From Candidatus Accumulibacter aalborgensis (GTDB lineage Bacteria > Pseudomonadota > Gammaproteobacteria > Burkholderiales > Rhodocyclaceae): DNA of 55,167 nt. A program made the translations under genes and the position numbers. Location: the NCBI RefSeq assembly GCF_900089955.1, contig NZ_FLQX01000113.1, positions 1-55,167 on the forward strand. Reading direction: 5' to 3'. Position 1 is the stretch's first letter, and every line of letters begins with the position of its first letter. Shown here piece after piece: positions 1 to 9,907 of this stretch. The notes below the pieces were generated by a model. It saw only the letters and a list, made by a program, of their open reading frames with translations. It had not been told where the DNA came from and searched no databases.

Positions 1-1
1 T

Positions 2-265
2 TGCTGGCTGGAGGAAGATCCGCTCGAACGAAGCTACAACCTGAAGCGGGGTGGTATCGCCCGCGCGGTACGTGCCCTGCTCGACAACTCCACCGTTCGC
101 TTTGAATCCGCTTCGGCGGTTCGCAGCGCACTGGGGCTCTTCGAGACAGGCCGCACCGGTTTTCCCGACTGTCTGATCGTTACCAAAGCGCGGCAAGCCG
201 GCTGTGAAGAGACGATCACGTTCGATCGGCGCATGGATGGCTTGCCCGGGGTCAGAATCCTTTAG
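2..265 (+). CDS. PIN-domain toxin (VapC type), 3' part only
   Basis: The frame is open from the window edge to the TAG at 263-265, so the 5' end lies outside. The 87 visible residues look like the C-terminal half of a PIN-domain ribonuclease: an alpha-helical stretch, then TGRTGFPDCLIVTKARQAGC with the conserved Asp of the third acidic position, and ETITFDRRM followed by LPGVRIL, the usual end of VapC proteins. Such toxins cleave RNA and are held inactive by an antitoxin normally encoded just upstream, here not visible. The next gene is convergent. Family call is fairly sure; whether the gene is intact cannot be judged. Confidence 0.75.
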   Translation, partial: CWLEEDPLERSYNLKRGGIARAVRALLDNSTVRFESASAVRSALGLFETGRTGFPDCLIVTKARQAGCEETITFDRRMDGLPGVRIL

Positions 266-334
266 CAGGAAGGCTGATGGTCGCAAAGAGAAGAAGGCGG
301 TTCGTCCGTTGGCAGTTTCCTGCAAGAGCAGGCG

Positions 335-1066
335 TCAAACCCAGACGCCCAGCGCGCAGAGTTGCCGCGTCGCCGCTTCCGCCCAGCCTCGATTGGCGAT
401 CGGGCTGGCTGGACTCGGATGCAGCACGCGCCCTGTCTTGACGCTGGTCCCCGCCAACACCGCGGCGGCGCGCGCTTGGGCAAAAGCGCCGACGCCAATC
501 ACCCATTCGGGCTGCAGCGCGGCGACCAGAGTCTTCAGATGCGCGTCGCAGGCGGCATGGAGCGGAGCTGCTTCGGCCGCCGGCAGCTTGTCCGGCGTCA
601 GATTGCGGCCGTGGTCGAAGAAAGCCAGCGGGCAATAGTTGGCCACAAAGTGCTCGGCAAAGAACACTTCGGCGGTTCCGAAGCGCTCGCGGAACAATCC
701 CCACAGGCGCCGCCCGCTGACCTCCGAGCGAGCACAGGCAAAGCCTTCGATCGGCCGCGAGGGATTCTCCACGGCGGGTTTGCGCACTTCGCAGTCGATC
801 GACAACCAGTCGCGTACCGCGGCGATCTCGCCAAAAGGAACGCCGCACTGGACCATCCCGAAAGGGCCGGGGTTCATTCCCAGAAAAACCACCCGCCGGG
901 TGGTCGCGCCGTAGCGGTGCAGGTATGACTCGTGCGCTGCCCAGGCGTAAGTCAGTGGATCGTAGACGTGGCTGACCGGCGGCGAGAAGCTGTGCCTCGC
1001 CAGCGTTGCCGAAAGCAGCCGGGCGGCGCCGATCAGTTGCGCAGCGACGGCGGAGTCGAGTGCCAT
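335..1066 (-). CDS. SMUG1-like uracil-DNA glycosylase
   Basis: A 243-residue protein starting at the ATG at 1064-1066. It carries the two signatures of the SMUG1/UDG superfamily: GMNPGPFGM at residues 63-71 followed by a QxGVPFGE-like segment (here QCGVPFGE), and HPSPASP near residue 216. These form the uracil pocket and the active-site loop. The enzyme would remove uracil and possibly oxidised pyrimidines from DNA to start base-excision repair. The open frame continues upstream inside ampG, but homology begins only here. It overlaps the end of ampG by 34 bases, suggesting it is the last gene of the metX-metW-ampG transcript. Catalytic details of bacterial SMUG1 proteins vary, so substrate range is inference. 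Confidence 0.85.
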   Translation of the reverse strand: MALDSAVAAQLIGAARLLSATLARHSFSPPVSHVYDPLTYAWAAHESYLHRYGATTRRVVFLGMNPGPFGMVQCGVPFGEIAAVRDWLSIDCEVRKPAVENPSRPIEGFACARSEVSGRRLWGLFRERFGTAEVFFAEHFVANYCPLAFFDHGRNLTPDKLPAAEAAPLHAACDAHLKTLVAALQPEWVIGVGAFAQARAAAVLAGTSVKTGRVLHPSPASPIANRGWAEAATRQLCALGVWV

Positions 1067-2292
1067 GGCGCAACTTTCAAGAGCAGCAGCATTCCCGGTG
1101 CAGCGAGCACGAAACAGAGCAGAAAGAAACTGACCCAGCCGATCGAGTTCACCAGTACGCCGGCGCTGGCGTTCATGAAGGTCCTGGGAACAGCGGCCAG
1201 GCTGGTGAACAGGGCAAATTGCGTGGCCGTGTAGGCGGGGTGCGTGCTGCGCGCAATGAAGGCGACAAAGGCCGCGGTGCCGAGGCCGACGCCGAGCGCC
1301 TCGACGCCGATGACGGCCGCCAGCGCCAGGCGTTGGTCGGCGCCAATGACCGTCTGCGGCCCAAGCCAGGCGAGCCAGGCAAAACCAAGAATCGAAACGA
1401 GTTGCACGACGCCGAACAGCCACAGCGCGCGATTGATTCCCAGGCGCACCATCCACAGGCCACCGAGCAGGCCACCGATTACCGCCGGCCAGAGGCCCGC
1501 GTGCTTGGCGATCAGGCCGATGTCGGTCTTCTTGAAACCCATGTCGAGGTAAAAAACCGTCGCCAGCGCGGTGCACAGCGAATCGCCCAGCTTGTAGAGG
1601 AAAATGAACGACAGCACCAGCAGCGCGCCTCGCCAGCCCTGACGGCCAATGAACTCGTCAAAGGGCTCGACCACGGCCTGGCGCAAGGTTTTCGCCGCGC
1701 CGATGACGACCGGTTCGCTGACCAGCAGAACCATCACCATTCCCGGCAGCATGAAAGCGGCGGTAATCCAGAAGACTTCTGCCCAGGGAATGAGATCGGC
1801 AAGAATCAGCGACAGCGATCCCGGCACCAGACCGGCAATGCGGTAGGCGTTCACATGCACCGAGTTGCCTAGACCGAGTTCGGAATCGCTGAGAATCTCG
1901 CGCCGAAAGGCGTCCAGCGCCACATCCTGCGTCGCTGACAGGAAGGCCAGGACAACCGACAGCCAGATCACCGGGGTGAGGCTAGTGGCCGGCGAGAAAC
2001 CGCCGAGCAGGCCGATCGACAAGAGCAGGCCGACCTGGGAGAGGAGCATCCAGCCACGCCGACGACCGAGCGGCAGGCGAAAGCGATCCAGCGCCGGCGC
2101 CCAGAGGAATTTCCACGTGTAGGGGAACTGGATCAGCGCGAAAAAACCGATGGTCTTGAGATCGACCCCTTCGCTGCGCAACCATACCGGCAACAGATTG
2201 AGCAGCAGGTAGAGCGGCAAGCCCGAACTGAAACCCGTGAACACGCAGATCAGCATCCGCCTGGTCAGCAGCGGGCGCAGCCAGGCGGGCAT
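1033..2292 (-). CDS. ampG: AmpG-type muropeptide permease (MFS)
   Basis: A 419-residue, highly hydrophobic protein with about twelve membrane segments and the AmpG pattern near the N terminus (GFSSGLPLYLL, then WLRSEGVDLKTIGFF and the charged loop RFRLPLGRRRGW). AmpG imports anhydromuropeptides released during cell-wall turnover into the cytoplasm for recycling; in many Gram-negatives it also feeds the AmpR/AmpC induction signal, but no ampC is visible here. The ATG at 2290-2292 overlaps the metW stop as TGATG, so translation is probably coupled; the TTG one codon upstream is less likely. Length fits betaproteobacterial AmpG, which lacks the two extra C-terminal helices of the E. coli protein. 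Confidence 0.9.
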   Translation of the reverse strand: MPAWLRPLLTRRMLICVFTGFSSGLPLYLLLNLLPVWLRSEGVDLKTIGFFALIQFPYTWKFLWAPALDRFRLPLGRRRGWMLLSQVGLLLSIGLLGGFSPATSLTPVIWLSVVLAFLSATQDVALDAFRREILSDSELGLGNSVHVNAYRIAGLVPGSLSLILADLIPWAEVFWITAAFMLPGMVMVLLVSEPVVIGAAKTLRQAVVEPFDEFIGRQGWRGALLVLSFIFLYKLGDSLCTALATVFYLDMGFKKTDIGLIAKHAGLWPAVIGGLLGGLWMVRLGINRALWLFGVVQLVSILGFAWLAWLGPQTVIGADQRLALAAVIGVEALGVGLGTAAFVAFIARSTHPAYTATQFALFTSLAAVPRTFMNASAGVLVNSIGWVSFFLLCFVLAAPGMLLLLKVAPWHSTPPSLRN

Positions 2293-2915
2293 CAAGATCG
2301 TCGGCCAAGCCGATAAAAGGCCAGACTACCGTTTAGATTGGGATCAATCGACACCTCGCGCCCTACCTCGTCGAAAGCCAGTCGCTCGCGAATATCGATG
2401 TCGAGCCGGGCGCACAGTTGCTCGAAATCAGCGATCGTGAAAAAGCGCACGTTCGGCGTATCGAACCAGTCATAGGGCAAGTCTTCGGACACCGGCATAT
2501 GCCCCGCGGCAATGGCCTCCCGATTGCTGCGATAGGCAAAATTGGGGAAGCTGACCACCGCCTCTTCAGCGACGCGCAGCATCTCGGTGAGGATGCCTTC
2601 GGTGGCGTGCATCGTCTGCAGCGCCTGCGAGATGATCACGTGATCGAAGGAACGATCCTCAAAGCCGGAAAGCCCGCATTCGATGTCCATCTGGATCACA
2701 TCAACGCCGTTGCGGATACACCAGAGAACGCTTTCCTGGTCGATCTCGACGCCGTAGCCGGATACGTCGCGCGTGTCGCTCAGGTAACGAAGGAGCCGAC
2801 CGTCACCACAACCGAGGTCGAGAACGCGTTCACCGGGCGGAATCCAGTTGGCGATCACGGCAAAGTCGAAACGCTCGCGCTGCTCGGCCTTGACTCTCCT
2901 CTCCTGCTCGGTCAT
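2292..2915 (-). CDS. metW: MetW, methionine biosynthesis methyltransferase-fold protein
   Basis: A 207-residue class I methyltransferase-fold protein with the SAM-binding motif [11 protein letters not shown] at about residues 32-42 and the MetW-typical segments [11 protein letters not shown] and [10 protein letters not shown]. MetW is found next to MetX and in several proteobacteria is needed for full activity of the homoserine acyltransferase; its own reaction is not settled. Its start overlaps the metX stop as ATGA and its stop overlaps the ampG start, so the three genes are almost certainly one translationally coupled unit. Identification rests on sequence and the classic metX-metW pairing. 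Confidence 0.93.
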   Translation of the reverse strand: MTEQERRVKAEQRERFDFAVIANWIPPGERVLDLGCGDGRLLRYLSDTRDVSGYGVEIDQESVLWCIRNGVDVIQMDIECGLSGFEDRSFDHVIISQALQTMHATEGILTEMLRVAEEAVVSFPNFAYRSNREAIAAGHMPVSEDLPYDWFDTPNVRFFTIADFEQLCARLDIDIRERLAFDEVGREVSIDPNLNGSLAFYRLGRRS

Positions 2916-4039
2916 ACGGCGATGTTCTCCAGATAGGCGCGCAGCAGGTCATGGTAGTGTGGGTCGGCGAGCAGAAACGAGTCGTGGCCGGCGTCGCACT
3001 CGATCTCGGCGTAAACGACGTGCAGGCGGTTGTGCAGCAGCGCAAAGACAATCTCCCGCGAACGCGCCGGTGCGAACCGCCAGTCGGTGGAAAAACTGGC
3101 GACGAAAAAGCTTGCCCTGGCGCGCGCCAGCGCCGCCGCCAACTGGCCCTCGTAGCCGTAGGCGGGATCAAAGTAATCGAGCGCCTTGGTCATCATCAGA
3201 TAGGTATTGGCGTCGAAGTAACCGGCAAACTTGTTGCCCTGGTAGCGCAGATAGGACTCGATCTCGAAATCGACGTCGTAGCTGAACTTGTGCTCTCCAT
3301 GGCGCAACTGACGGCCAAATTTCTCGGCCATCTGGCTGTCCGACAGGTAAGTGATGTGGCCCACCATGCGCGCCAGACGCAAGCCCGTGGTCGGGACGAC
3401 GCCATGGTCGGCGTAGTAACCGCCATGAAAATCGGGATCGGAGATGATCGCCTGCCGCGCCACCTCATTGAAAGCGATGTTCTGCGCCGACAGTTTGGGC
3501 GCCGAAGCGATGACCATCGCGTGCCGAATGCGGTCCGGCAACTGCACTGACCATTCGATCGCCTGCATGCCGCCGAGGCTGCCGCCGATCACTGCCGCCC
3601 AGGTACGGATGCCAAGATGGTCAGCCAGGCGGGCCTGCGCCGCGACCCAGTCCTCAACCGTGACCAGCGGAAAATCGGCGCCGAAACGCTTGCCGGTGTC
3701 CGGATTGATCGACAGCGGACCGGTCGAACCATAGCAACCGCCGAGGTTGTTGACCCCGACGACGAAGAATTTCCGGGTGTCGAGCGGCTTGCCCGGACCG
3801 ACCAGGTTGTCCCACCAGCCGATGCTTTCCGGGTCGTCAGCGTAAGTACCCGCCACGTGATGGCTACCTGAAAGCGCGTGGCAAACCAGCACCGCGTTGG
3901 CATGTTCAGCGTTGAGCGTGCCATAGGTTTCGAAAACCAGTTCGAAGCCGGGCAAACGGGCACCGCTCTTGAGCGTCAGCGGCTCGTTGAAGTGCGCTCG
4001 CTGCGGCGCCACCACGCCGACAGAATTCTCTGATGACAT
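2912..4039 (-). CDS. metX: MetX, homoserine O-acyltransferase
   Basis: An alpha/beta-hydrolase acyltransferase of about 375 residues. It shows [11 protein letters not shown] near the N terminus, the nucleophile elbow GGSLGGMQ, and the catalytic His in CDAGHDSFL near the C terminus. It transfers an acyl group from acyl-CoA to homoserine, the first committed step of methionine synthesis. Many betaproteobacterial members of this family use succinyl-CoA rather than acetyl-CoA, which sequence reading alone cannot decide. I chose the ATG at 4037-4039; a TTG ten codons upstream (4069) would leave only one base after the ptsI stop and has no good ribosome site. metW follows with an ATGA overlap. Confidence 0.93.
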   Translation of the reverse strand: MSSENSVGVVAPQRAHFNEPLTLKSGARLPGFELVFETYGTLNAEHANAVLVCHALSGSHHVAGTYADDPESIGWWDNLVGPGKPLDTRKFFVVGVNNLGGCYGSTGPLSINPDTGKRFGADFPLVTVEDWVAAQARLADHLGIRTWAAVIGGSLGGMQAIEWSVQLPDRIRHAMVIASAPKLSAQNIAFNEVARQAIISDPDFHGGYYADHGVVPTTGLRLARMVGHITYLSDSQMAEKFGRQLRHGEHKFSYDVDFEIESYLRYQGNKFAGYFDANTYLMMTKALDYFDPAYGYEGQLAAALARARASFFVASFSTDWRFAPARSREIVFALLHNRLHVVYAEIECDAGHDSFLLADPHYHDLLRAYLENIAV

Positions 4040-4070
4040 CGCTATCGTATCGGTCACAAGGGCAGTCAAT

Positions 4071-5813
4071 TCAAGCGTTGAGCTTGTCGAGTTGCTCGCG
4101 AATCTTCGCCGGCTCTTCGTGGCGCAACAGGCGGCGAACGATGGGTGCCAGTTCCGCGCAGTTGCTCTGCATGATCTTCTGCTTGACCAACAGGATCTGA
4201 GCCGGATGCATCGAGAACTGACGTAGACCCATACCGAGCAGCAGGCGCGTCAGCGAGGGATCACCCGCCAGTTCGCCGCAGATGGAAACCGGGATGTCAA
4301 CCTTTTCAGCGCTGGCGATGGTGTGCGCCAGCAGCATCAACACCGCTGGGTGCAGGGGGTCGTAGAGCTGCGCCACCTGTTCATCGCTGCGATCGATGGC
4401 CAGCGTATACTGGATCAGGTCGTTGGTCCCGATCGACAGGAAATTCATCCGCCGTAGAAAGAGGCCTATGGCCAGAGCCGCCGCCGGGATCTCGATCATC
4501 GCGCCGACCTGGATCGTTTCATCGAAGGGAACCCGCTCGGCGCGCAAGCTCGCTTTGGCCCGCGCGATGGCCGCCAGCGTCTGATCGATCTCGTGGGCCT
4601 GCGACAGCATCGGAATCATCAGCTTGATCTTGCCGCAGTTGGACGCCCGCAAGAGGGCGCGCAATTGCGTGTGGAACATTTTTGGCTCGGCCAGCGACAG
4701 CCGGATGGCGCGTAGCCCCAACGCCGGATTGCTCTGCAGGCGATCACCAATCACCTTTCCCGGATGCAGATCCTTGTCGTAACCCAGATCGAAAGTGCGG
4801 ATGGTGACCGGCCGGCCACCCATGCCCTTGACCACCGTTCGGTAGGCCTCGAACTGTTCGTCCTCGGTCGGCATGTCGCCGCGATCGAGAAACAGGAACT
4901 CGGTGCGAAAAAGGCCGATCCCTTCTGCGCCGCCATCGAGCGCATCAGCGACATCACCCGGCAGTTCGATGTTGGCATGCAAAGCAATGTCTACCCCGTC
5001 GAGAGTGACCGAGTTGGCGGTCTTGAGGCGCCTGAGTTTGGTACGTTCGAGCTGGATCTGGCTTTTCCTGAGCCGGTACTCCTCAAGCACGCGACTATCG
5101 GGGTTGACGATCAGCACGCCTCGCGTGCCGTCGACAATCAGCACTTCGTGGTCGCGGATCAGTTGGCGCGCGTTGAGTAGCCCCAATACCGCCGGAATAC
5201 GCAGGCTGCGCGCCAGAATCGCGGTATGCGATGTCGAGCCGCCGACATCGGTGACGAAGGCGGCGAAATGATGCTCCTTGTAGGCAATGACATCGGCCGG
5301 CGACAAGTCATGCGCGACGACGATCAGATTCTCTTCCTTGATTCCCTTGCCCGTTCGCAGCGACATCCGGCCCGGCTGACCGACAAGTTCCTTGATCACC
5401 CGTTCGACGACCTGCCGCACGTCATAACTGCGCTCGCGCAGGTACTGATCGTCGAAACGCTCGAACTGATCGACCAGGATCTCCATCTGCTGCACCAAGG
5501 CCCATTCGGCATTGCAGCGCCGTTCGCGGATCAATTGCTTGGGCGTTTCCGCCAACTCGGGATCGGAGAGGATCATCGTATGCAGGTCGATGAAGGCGCC
5601 GAATTCCGCCGAGCTATGCTGTGTGCGCTCCTTGAGGCTGGCGAACTCCTCGCGAACCCGTGCCAATGCGACCTCGAAGCGCGCTACTTCCTTATCCACC
5701 AGGCGCGGGGCAATGACCAGGTGCGACACCTCGAGCGTGGCGTGCGACATCAGGTGCGCCTGGCCGATCGCAATGCCCGCGGAAACGGGCAGACCGTGCA
5801 GCGTAAAACTCAT
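4071..5813 (-). CDS. ptsI: PTS enzyme I (phosphoenolpyruvate-protein phosphotransferase)
   Basis: A full-length 580-residue enzyme I. The phosphorylated His is His196 in [14 protein letters not shown]; the PEP-binding barrel shows [14 protein letters not shown] and the catalytic Cys motif [10 protein letters not shown]. The enzyme takes phosphate from PEP and passes it to HPr. It directly follows ptsH with 7 bases between. No sugar-specific IIB or IIC gene is present, so the local system is a regulatory PTS ending in the mannose-type IIA upstream, as is usual in betaproteobacteria. The C-terminal helix has the tandem [13 protein letters not shown] typical of the family. Confidence 0.96.
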   Translation of the reverse strand: MSFTLHGLPVSAGIAIGQAHLMSHATLEVSHLVIAPRLVDKEVARFEVALARVREEFASLKERTQHSSAEFGAFIDLHTMILSDPELAETPKQLIRERRCNAEWALVQQMEILVDQFERFDDQYLRERSYDVRQVVERVIKELVGQPGRMSLRTGKGIKEENLIVVAHDLSPADVIAYKEHHFAAFVTDVGGSTSHTAILARSLRIPAVLGLLNARQLIRDHEVLIVDGTRGVLIVNPDSRVLEEYRLRKSQIQLERTKLRRLKTANSVTLDGVDIALHANIELPGDVADALDGGAEGIGLFRTEFLFLDRGDMPTEDEQFEAYRTVVKGMGGRPVTIRTFDLGYDKDLHPGKVIGDRLQSNPALGLRAIRLSLAEPKMFHTQLRALLRASNCGKIKLMIPMLSQAHEIDQTLAAIARAKASLRAERVPFDETIQVGAMIEIPAAALAIGLFLRRMNFLSIGTNDLIQYTLAIDRSDEQVAQLYDPLHPAVLMLLAHTIASAEKVDIPVSICGELAGDPSLTRLLLGMGLRQFSMHPAQILLVKQKIMQSNCAELAPIVRRLLRHEEPAKIREQLDKLNA

Positions 5814-5820
5814 GATGCGC

Positions 5821-6090
5821 TCACTCAGCCTCGCCGAACCTGGCGGCGATCAGTTCGAGGATCGCCTCGTTGGCCGCCTGTTCGTCGCTTCCGGTGGTCT
5901 CGACGAGCACCGTTGCCCCCTTGCCGGCAGCCAGCATCATGACTCCCATGATGCTCTTGGCGTTGATGCGGCGCGGCCCTTTCTCCATCCAGACATCGCT
6001 GGCAAAGCTGCTGGCGAGTTGGGTCAGCTTCGCCGACGCACGGGCGTGCAGCCCCAGTTTGTTGAGGATCGCAGCTTCAGCTCGTACCAT
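5821..6090 (-). CDS. ptsH: HPr phosphocarrier protein
   Basis: An 89-residue HPr. His15 in KLGLHARAS is the site phosphorylated by enzyme I. Ser46 in NAKSIMGVMMLAAGKG is the residue phosphorylated by HPr kinase in organisms that have HprK; its context is well conserved, so dual control is likely, although hprK is not in the window. A GGAG ribosome site lies just before the ATG at 6088-6090. The gene sits between the IIA gene and ptsI. Confidence 0.95.
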   Translation of the reverse strand: MVRAEAAILNKLGLHARASAKLTQLASSFASDVWMEKGPRRINAKSIMGVMMLAAGKGATVLVETTGSDEQAANEAILELIAARFGEAE

Positions 6091-6129
6091 TCCAGGCTCC
6101 CATTATCGTCGTCCTCTTGATTCTTGATT

Positions 6130-6537
6130 CTATGGCTCCTCGTGCCCCGGCGGCGGGGGCAGCTTCATGACGCCATCACGAGCGCCGCTGACCGCCTTCT
6201 GGAGCATCGTTTCCATCCCCTTCTCGCGATACGTCAGGGCGCGCAGCAACATCGGCAGACTGACTCCGGCAACGCCTTCGATACGCCCCGGTTCGAGCAG
6301 CTTGAGCGCCAGATTGCCCGGCGTCGCACCGAAGACGTCGGTCATCACCAGCACGCCTTCGCCCCCGTCCACCTCCTTCAGCAGCAGGCGAGCCAGCGGC
6401 AGAATATCGAGCGGATCATCCTGCGCCGCGACACCAAGTTGCGCGATCAGTGGCGGACGTTTATTGAGCACGTGACAGACGTTCTGGATCAGACTTTCAC
6501 CGAACGAGCCATGCGTTACCAGCAGAATACCGATCAT
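6130..6537 (-). CDS. PTS IIA component, mannose/EI-Man family
   Basis: A 135-residue protein starting MIGILLVTHG, with His9 in VTHG as the expected phosphorylation site, and TDVFGATPGNLA, a hallmark of the IIA-Man fold. It would receive phosphate from HPr. In betaproteobacteria this lone IIA-Man-type protein is encoded with HPr and EI and no permease, so a signalling role tied to carbon and nitrogen state is likely rather than sugar uptake. A GTG three codons upstream is also possible, but the ATG at 6535-6537 matches the family's start. The C terminus ends in a proline-rich tail. Confidence 0.92.
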   Translation of the reverse strand: MIGILLVTHGSFGESLIQNVCHVLNKRPPLIAQLGVAAQDDPLDILPLARLLLKEVDGGEGVLVMTDVFGATPGNLALKLLEPGRIEGVAGVSLPMLLRALTYREKGMETMLQKAVSGARDGVMKLPPPPGHEEP

Positions 6538-6606
6538 TGCACCCACCCCTCAGTACAGGCCGCCATTCTAAGGGATTCCGCGTCGCTCGGCAGCATCGGC
6601 GAACGG

Positions 6607-7644
6607 TCATGGGATCACGACGAGATCTTTAGGCTGACCGCCGACATAGTCGAGGCGACGCTGCATGGCACTGCTGACCTGCAAGCGGCCTTCGGCATCG
6701 ACGCGCAGAACGTGGTCGACTTTCATCTGGCGCGCCAGACGTGGCCAGTCACTGCCGGCGATGAACAGGGGCTTGGAGGCGACGTCGGAGAGCGTGCCGG
6801 CGGCTACCCCTGGGGTGATCAGTACAGTGAGCGCCTGCGTGTGCATCGGTGGCTGACCGCTGCGCGGGTCAAGCAGATGACAGTAACGTCTGCCGTCGAC
6901 CTCGAAGAATCGCTGATAATCGCCCGAGGTGCCGATCGCCTCGCCATCGTTGAGTTCAAGCGTCGCCAGCGGGCCTGGCTGGCGCGGATGCTGGATGCCG
7001 ACGCGCCAGCGCTGGCCATTCTTGCTGCCCAGGGCCATGACATTGCCGCCAATGTTGATCAGCGCGTTGTGCACCCCCTGCTCCTTCAGGATACTCGCCG
7101 CACGGTCGAGCGCAACGCCCTTCAGATAGCCACCGAAGTCTAGCGCGACCGCAGGCTGGCGACTGCTGACCACATGGTCGTCAAGCCGCAGGTCGGCGAT
7201 TCCGGGGCGCGCCGCCCGCCAGGCAGCCAGCGCGCCGGCGTCCGGCATCGTCGACGGCATTTCGTCGGACTGAAAACCCCACAGAGCGATCAGACGACCA
7301 ATGCCGGGGTCGAAGAGCCCGTCACCGGCCAGCGCCAAACGCTGCGCGGCGGCGATCAGCGCCGCCATCTCCGCGGTCACCGGCTGCGGCCTGCCAGCCG
7401 CGATGGCGTCGTTCAGCGCGCTCAGTTCGGACGGCTTCCAGGCGTGGTAGGTGCGATGCAGGCGGTCAAACTCGCGCAGCACCGCTGCCGCCGCGGGTCG
7501 CGCCTCGGCCTCGGGCAGCCCGGCAATCAGCACTTCGACGCGGGTACCGAAAACGAAGGCTTCCTGATGATGCAGCGGCGCCCGGCTGCACGCCGCCAGC
7601 GCGCAGAACACAATGATGAGCAGGCCTAGACGGCTACCGCGCAC
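6607..7644 (-). CDS. apbE: ApbE, FAD:protein FMN transferase (lipoprotein)
   Basis: A 345-residue ApbE-family protein. The N terminus is a lipoprotein signal with the box ALAACS (Cys19). Family motifs follow: FGTRVEV, ALDFGGYLKGVALD, NIGGNV and HLLDPRSGQP, where the acidic residues bind Mg and FAD. It attaches FMN to Thr/Ser residues of exported flavoproteins such as NqrB/NqrC or RnfG. The GTG at 7642-7644 has a GGAG site nine bases upstream and overlaps the end of gshB by 19 bases, so the gene belongs to the gsh-pts transcript. No flavoprotein substrate gene is visible here. Confidence 0.93.
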   Translation of the reverse strand: MRGSRLGLLIIVFCALAACSRAPLHHQEAFVFGTRVEVLIAGLPEAEARPAAAAVLREFDRLHRTYHAWKPSELSALNDAIAAGRPQPVTAEMAALIAAAQRLALAGDGLFDPGIGRLIALWGFQSDEMPSTMPDAGALAAWRAARPGIADLRLDDHVVSSRQPAVALDFGGYLKGVALDRAASILKEQGVHNALINIGGNVMALGSKNGQRWRVGIQHPRQPGPLATLELNDGEAIGTSGDYQRFFEVDGRRYCHLLDPRSGQPPMHTQALTVLITPGVAAGTLSDVASKPLFIAGSDWPRLARQMKVDHVLRVDAEGRLQVSSAMQRRLDYVGGQPKDLVVIP

Positions 7645-8579
7645 GCACGCTCCAGCGCGGCGATCAACATCTCTGCGGCGTCAAAGCCGGTCTGTTCGGC
7701 GATTTCAACCATGCATGTCGGGCTGGTGACGTTGATTTCGGTCAACCAGTCGCCGATCACGTCGAGACCGACCAGCAACAAGCCGCGGGCGGCCAGCACA
7801 GGGGCCAGCGTGCTGGCGATCTCGCGGTCACGGGCAGTCAGCTCGCGAGCGACACCACGGCCACCGGCAGCCAGGTTGCCGCGCGTCTCGCCCGCTTTCG
7901 GGATACGCGCCAGACAGTAAGGAACGAATTTATCGCCAACGAGCAGGATCCGCTTGTCGCCATCGACGATCTCGGCGATGTGGCGCTGGGCCATGATCGT
8001 ACGCGCGCCATGGTGGGTCAGCATCTCGATGATCACGTTGCGGTTCGGGTCATCGTGGCGAACGCGAAAGACCTCGCTTCCACCCATGCCTTCGAGCGGC
8101 TTCAGGATCGTGTCGCGTTCGAGGTCGATAAACGCCTGGATCAGGCCAGCGTCACGAGCCACCAGCGTGGGCACCGAAAACTGCGCGAACTCGGCGACGG
8201 ACAACTTCTCGGAGTGGTCGCGCAAGGCCTGCGGCCGATTGAAAACCCGCGCGCCCTCCGCTTCGGCCCGCTCGAGCAACCAGGTGCTGGTGACGTATTC
8301 GAAGTCGAATGGGGGATCCTTGCGCATCAACACGGCGCCGAAATCGCGCAGCGCAACGATGTGGCGGTCGATCTCGACGAACCAGTCGTGGTCGTCGGCC
8401 AGCATTTCGAGATGCACCGCCTCAGCGCACACCCCGTGCAGAACCGACAGGTGCAGCGCCCCCTGCTGAATCGTCCACACCGCGTGCCCACGCGCCTGAG
8501 CGGCACGCATCATCGCGATGCTCGAGTCCTTGTACGCCTTGAGCGACGGGAGCGGATCGATCACGAATGCTATGCGCAT
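7626..8579 (-). CDS. gshB: Glutathione synthetase
   Basis: A 317-residue ATP-grasp enzyme. The start at 8577-8579 gives MRIAFVIDPLPSLKAYKDS, matching the family's beginning; GGAG lies seven bases upstream. Conserved segments include MRKDPPFDFEY, ILKPLEGMGG (ATP-grasp loop) and LVGLDVIGDWLTEINVTSPT near the C terminus with the Mg ligands. It joins gamma-glutamylcysteine and glycine. It overlaps the end of gshA by ten bases, so both steps of glutathione synthesis are coupled. Confidence 0.96.
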   Translation of the reverse strand: MRIAFVIDPLPSLKAYKDSSIAMMRAAQARGHAVWTIQQGALHLSVLHGVCAEAVHLEMLADDHDWFVEIDRHIVALRDFGAVLMRKDPPFDFEYVTSTWLLERAEAEGARVFNRPQALRDHSEKLSVAEFAQFSVPTLVARDAGLIQAFIDLERDTILKPLEGMGGSEVFRVRHDDPNRNVIIEMLTHHGARTIMAQRHIAEIVDGDKRILLVGDKFVPYCLARIPKAGETRGNLAAGGRGVARELTARDREIASTLAPVLAARGLLLVGLDVIGDWLTEINVTSPTCMVEIAEQTGFDAAEMLIAALERACAVAV

Positions 8580-9880
8580 GAGACCTGCTCCTCCACGGGT
8601 GCCGTCCGCTCGAGTTCCAGCGAAGCGGCGAGTTGGGCCAGGCGGGCGACCACGCCATAGGTGTAGAACCTGTTCGGCGCCGCGTCCGGATCCTGACACT
8701 GATCGGGCAACGAACAACTGGTCTCGAAAGCGAGTCGCTCGAAGTGCATCCCCGGCGCGTTGAGGTTTTCGTCGCGACCTCGCCCACTATGCACGCGGTA
8801 GAAACCGCCGACGACAAAGCGGTCGATCATGTAGACCACGGGTTCGGCGACGCCTTCCTGCTTGCCGCTACCCACCACCTCGTCGCTGTACACGCCTTCC
8901 TGGATGATCACCTGCGACACGGCCAGGCCTTCCTTGATCACCGACATCTTGTTGCGCTGCCGCCGATTGAGGCCGGTCACCTGGGCCGCATCCTTGACCG
9001 TCATGACTCCCATGCCATAGGTGCCGGCATCCGCTTTGACGACCACGTAAGGAGGCTCTTCGATGCCGTACTGCTTGTATTTCTCGCGGATCAGCTCGAG
9101 AACCGCGTCGACGTTGGCCGCCAGGCACTCCTCGCCCTGCCGCTCGTGAAAGTTGACGCTGTCACACACCGAAAAATAGGGATTGATCCGCCACGGGTCG
9201 ATGCCGACCAGACGGGCGAAGTCGCCAGCGACCTCGTCGTAGGCCGCAAAGTGATTCGACTTGCGGCGCACGGCCCAGCCGGCGTGCAAGGGGGGTAGCA
9301 CCACCTGCTCGTGGAGATTCTGCAGGATTTGCGGAATGCCGGCCGAGAGATCGTTGTTCAGCAGGACCGCACACGGCTCGAAGCCTGCCAGTCCGAGCCG
9401 ATAGCGACTGCGGACCAGGGGTTCGAGGAGCAGCGTCGTTCCGTCGGGTAGTTCGATCGGTGTCGGTTTGTCGATCTCCGGCAGCAGCGATCCGAGGCGT
9501 ACCTCGAGGCCGGTCAGGCGCAGGATGGCGGCAAGCTGCGCCACGTTCTGCAAGTAGAACAGGTTGCGCGTGTGGTTCTCGGGAATCAGCAACAGCCTCT
9601 TGGCATCCGGGCAGATCCGGTCGATCAGGGTCACCGCGGCCTGCACGCAAAGCGGCAGAAAACTGGCGTCGAGATTGTTGAATCCGCCGGGAAAGAGATT
9701 CATGTCCACCGGAGCCAGCTTGAAGCCGCTATTACGCAGGTCGACCGAGCCGTAAAAGGGCGGCGTATGTTCCTGCCACTGACCACGCAACCAGCGTTCG
9801 ATCTCCGGCATGGCGTCGAGGAAGCAGCGCTCGATCTCGAGCAGCGGACCGCTGAAGGCCGTGTTCAGGCGTGGAACCAT
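8570..9880 (-). CDS. gshA: Glutamate-cysteine ligase, proteobacterial ATP-grasp type
   Basis: A 436-residue protein of the GshA type found in beta- and some gammaproteobacteria that differs from the E. coli enzyme. Typical stretches are YGSVDLRNSGFKLAPVDMN, PGGFNNL, the ATP-grasp-like VVVKADAGTYGMGVMTVKDA and FYRVHSGRGRDENLN. It makes gamma-glutamylcysteine, the first and limiting step of glutathione synthesis. An AGGAG site lies eight bases before the ATG at 9878-9880. The gene heads a run of minus-strand genes through gshB, apbE and the PTS genes. Confidence 0.95.
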   Translation of the reverse strand: MVPRLNTAFSGPLLEIERCFLDAMPEIERWLRGQWQEHTPPFYGSVDLRNSGFKLAPVDMNLFPGGFNNLDASFLPLCVQAAVTLIDRICPDAKRLLLIPENHTRNLFYLQNVAQLAAILRLTGLEVRLGSLLPEIDKPTPIELPDGTTLLLEPLVRSRYRLGLAGFEPCAVLLNNDLSAGIPQILQNLHEQVVLPPLHAGWAVRRKSNHFAAYDEVAGDFARLVGIDPWRINPYFSVCDSVNFHERQGEECLAANVDAVLELIREKYKQYGIEEPPYVVVKADAGTYGMGVMTVKDAAQVTGLNRRQRNKMSVIKEGLAVSQVIIQEGVYSDEVVGSGKQEGVAEPVVYMIDRFVVGGFYRVHSGRGRDENLNAPGMHFERLAFETSCSLPDQCQDPDAAPNRFYTYGVVARLAQLAASLELERTAPVEEQVSCA

Positions 9881-9907
9881 TGATTCATCTCCTTTTTGGC
9901 AGAACTC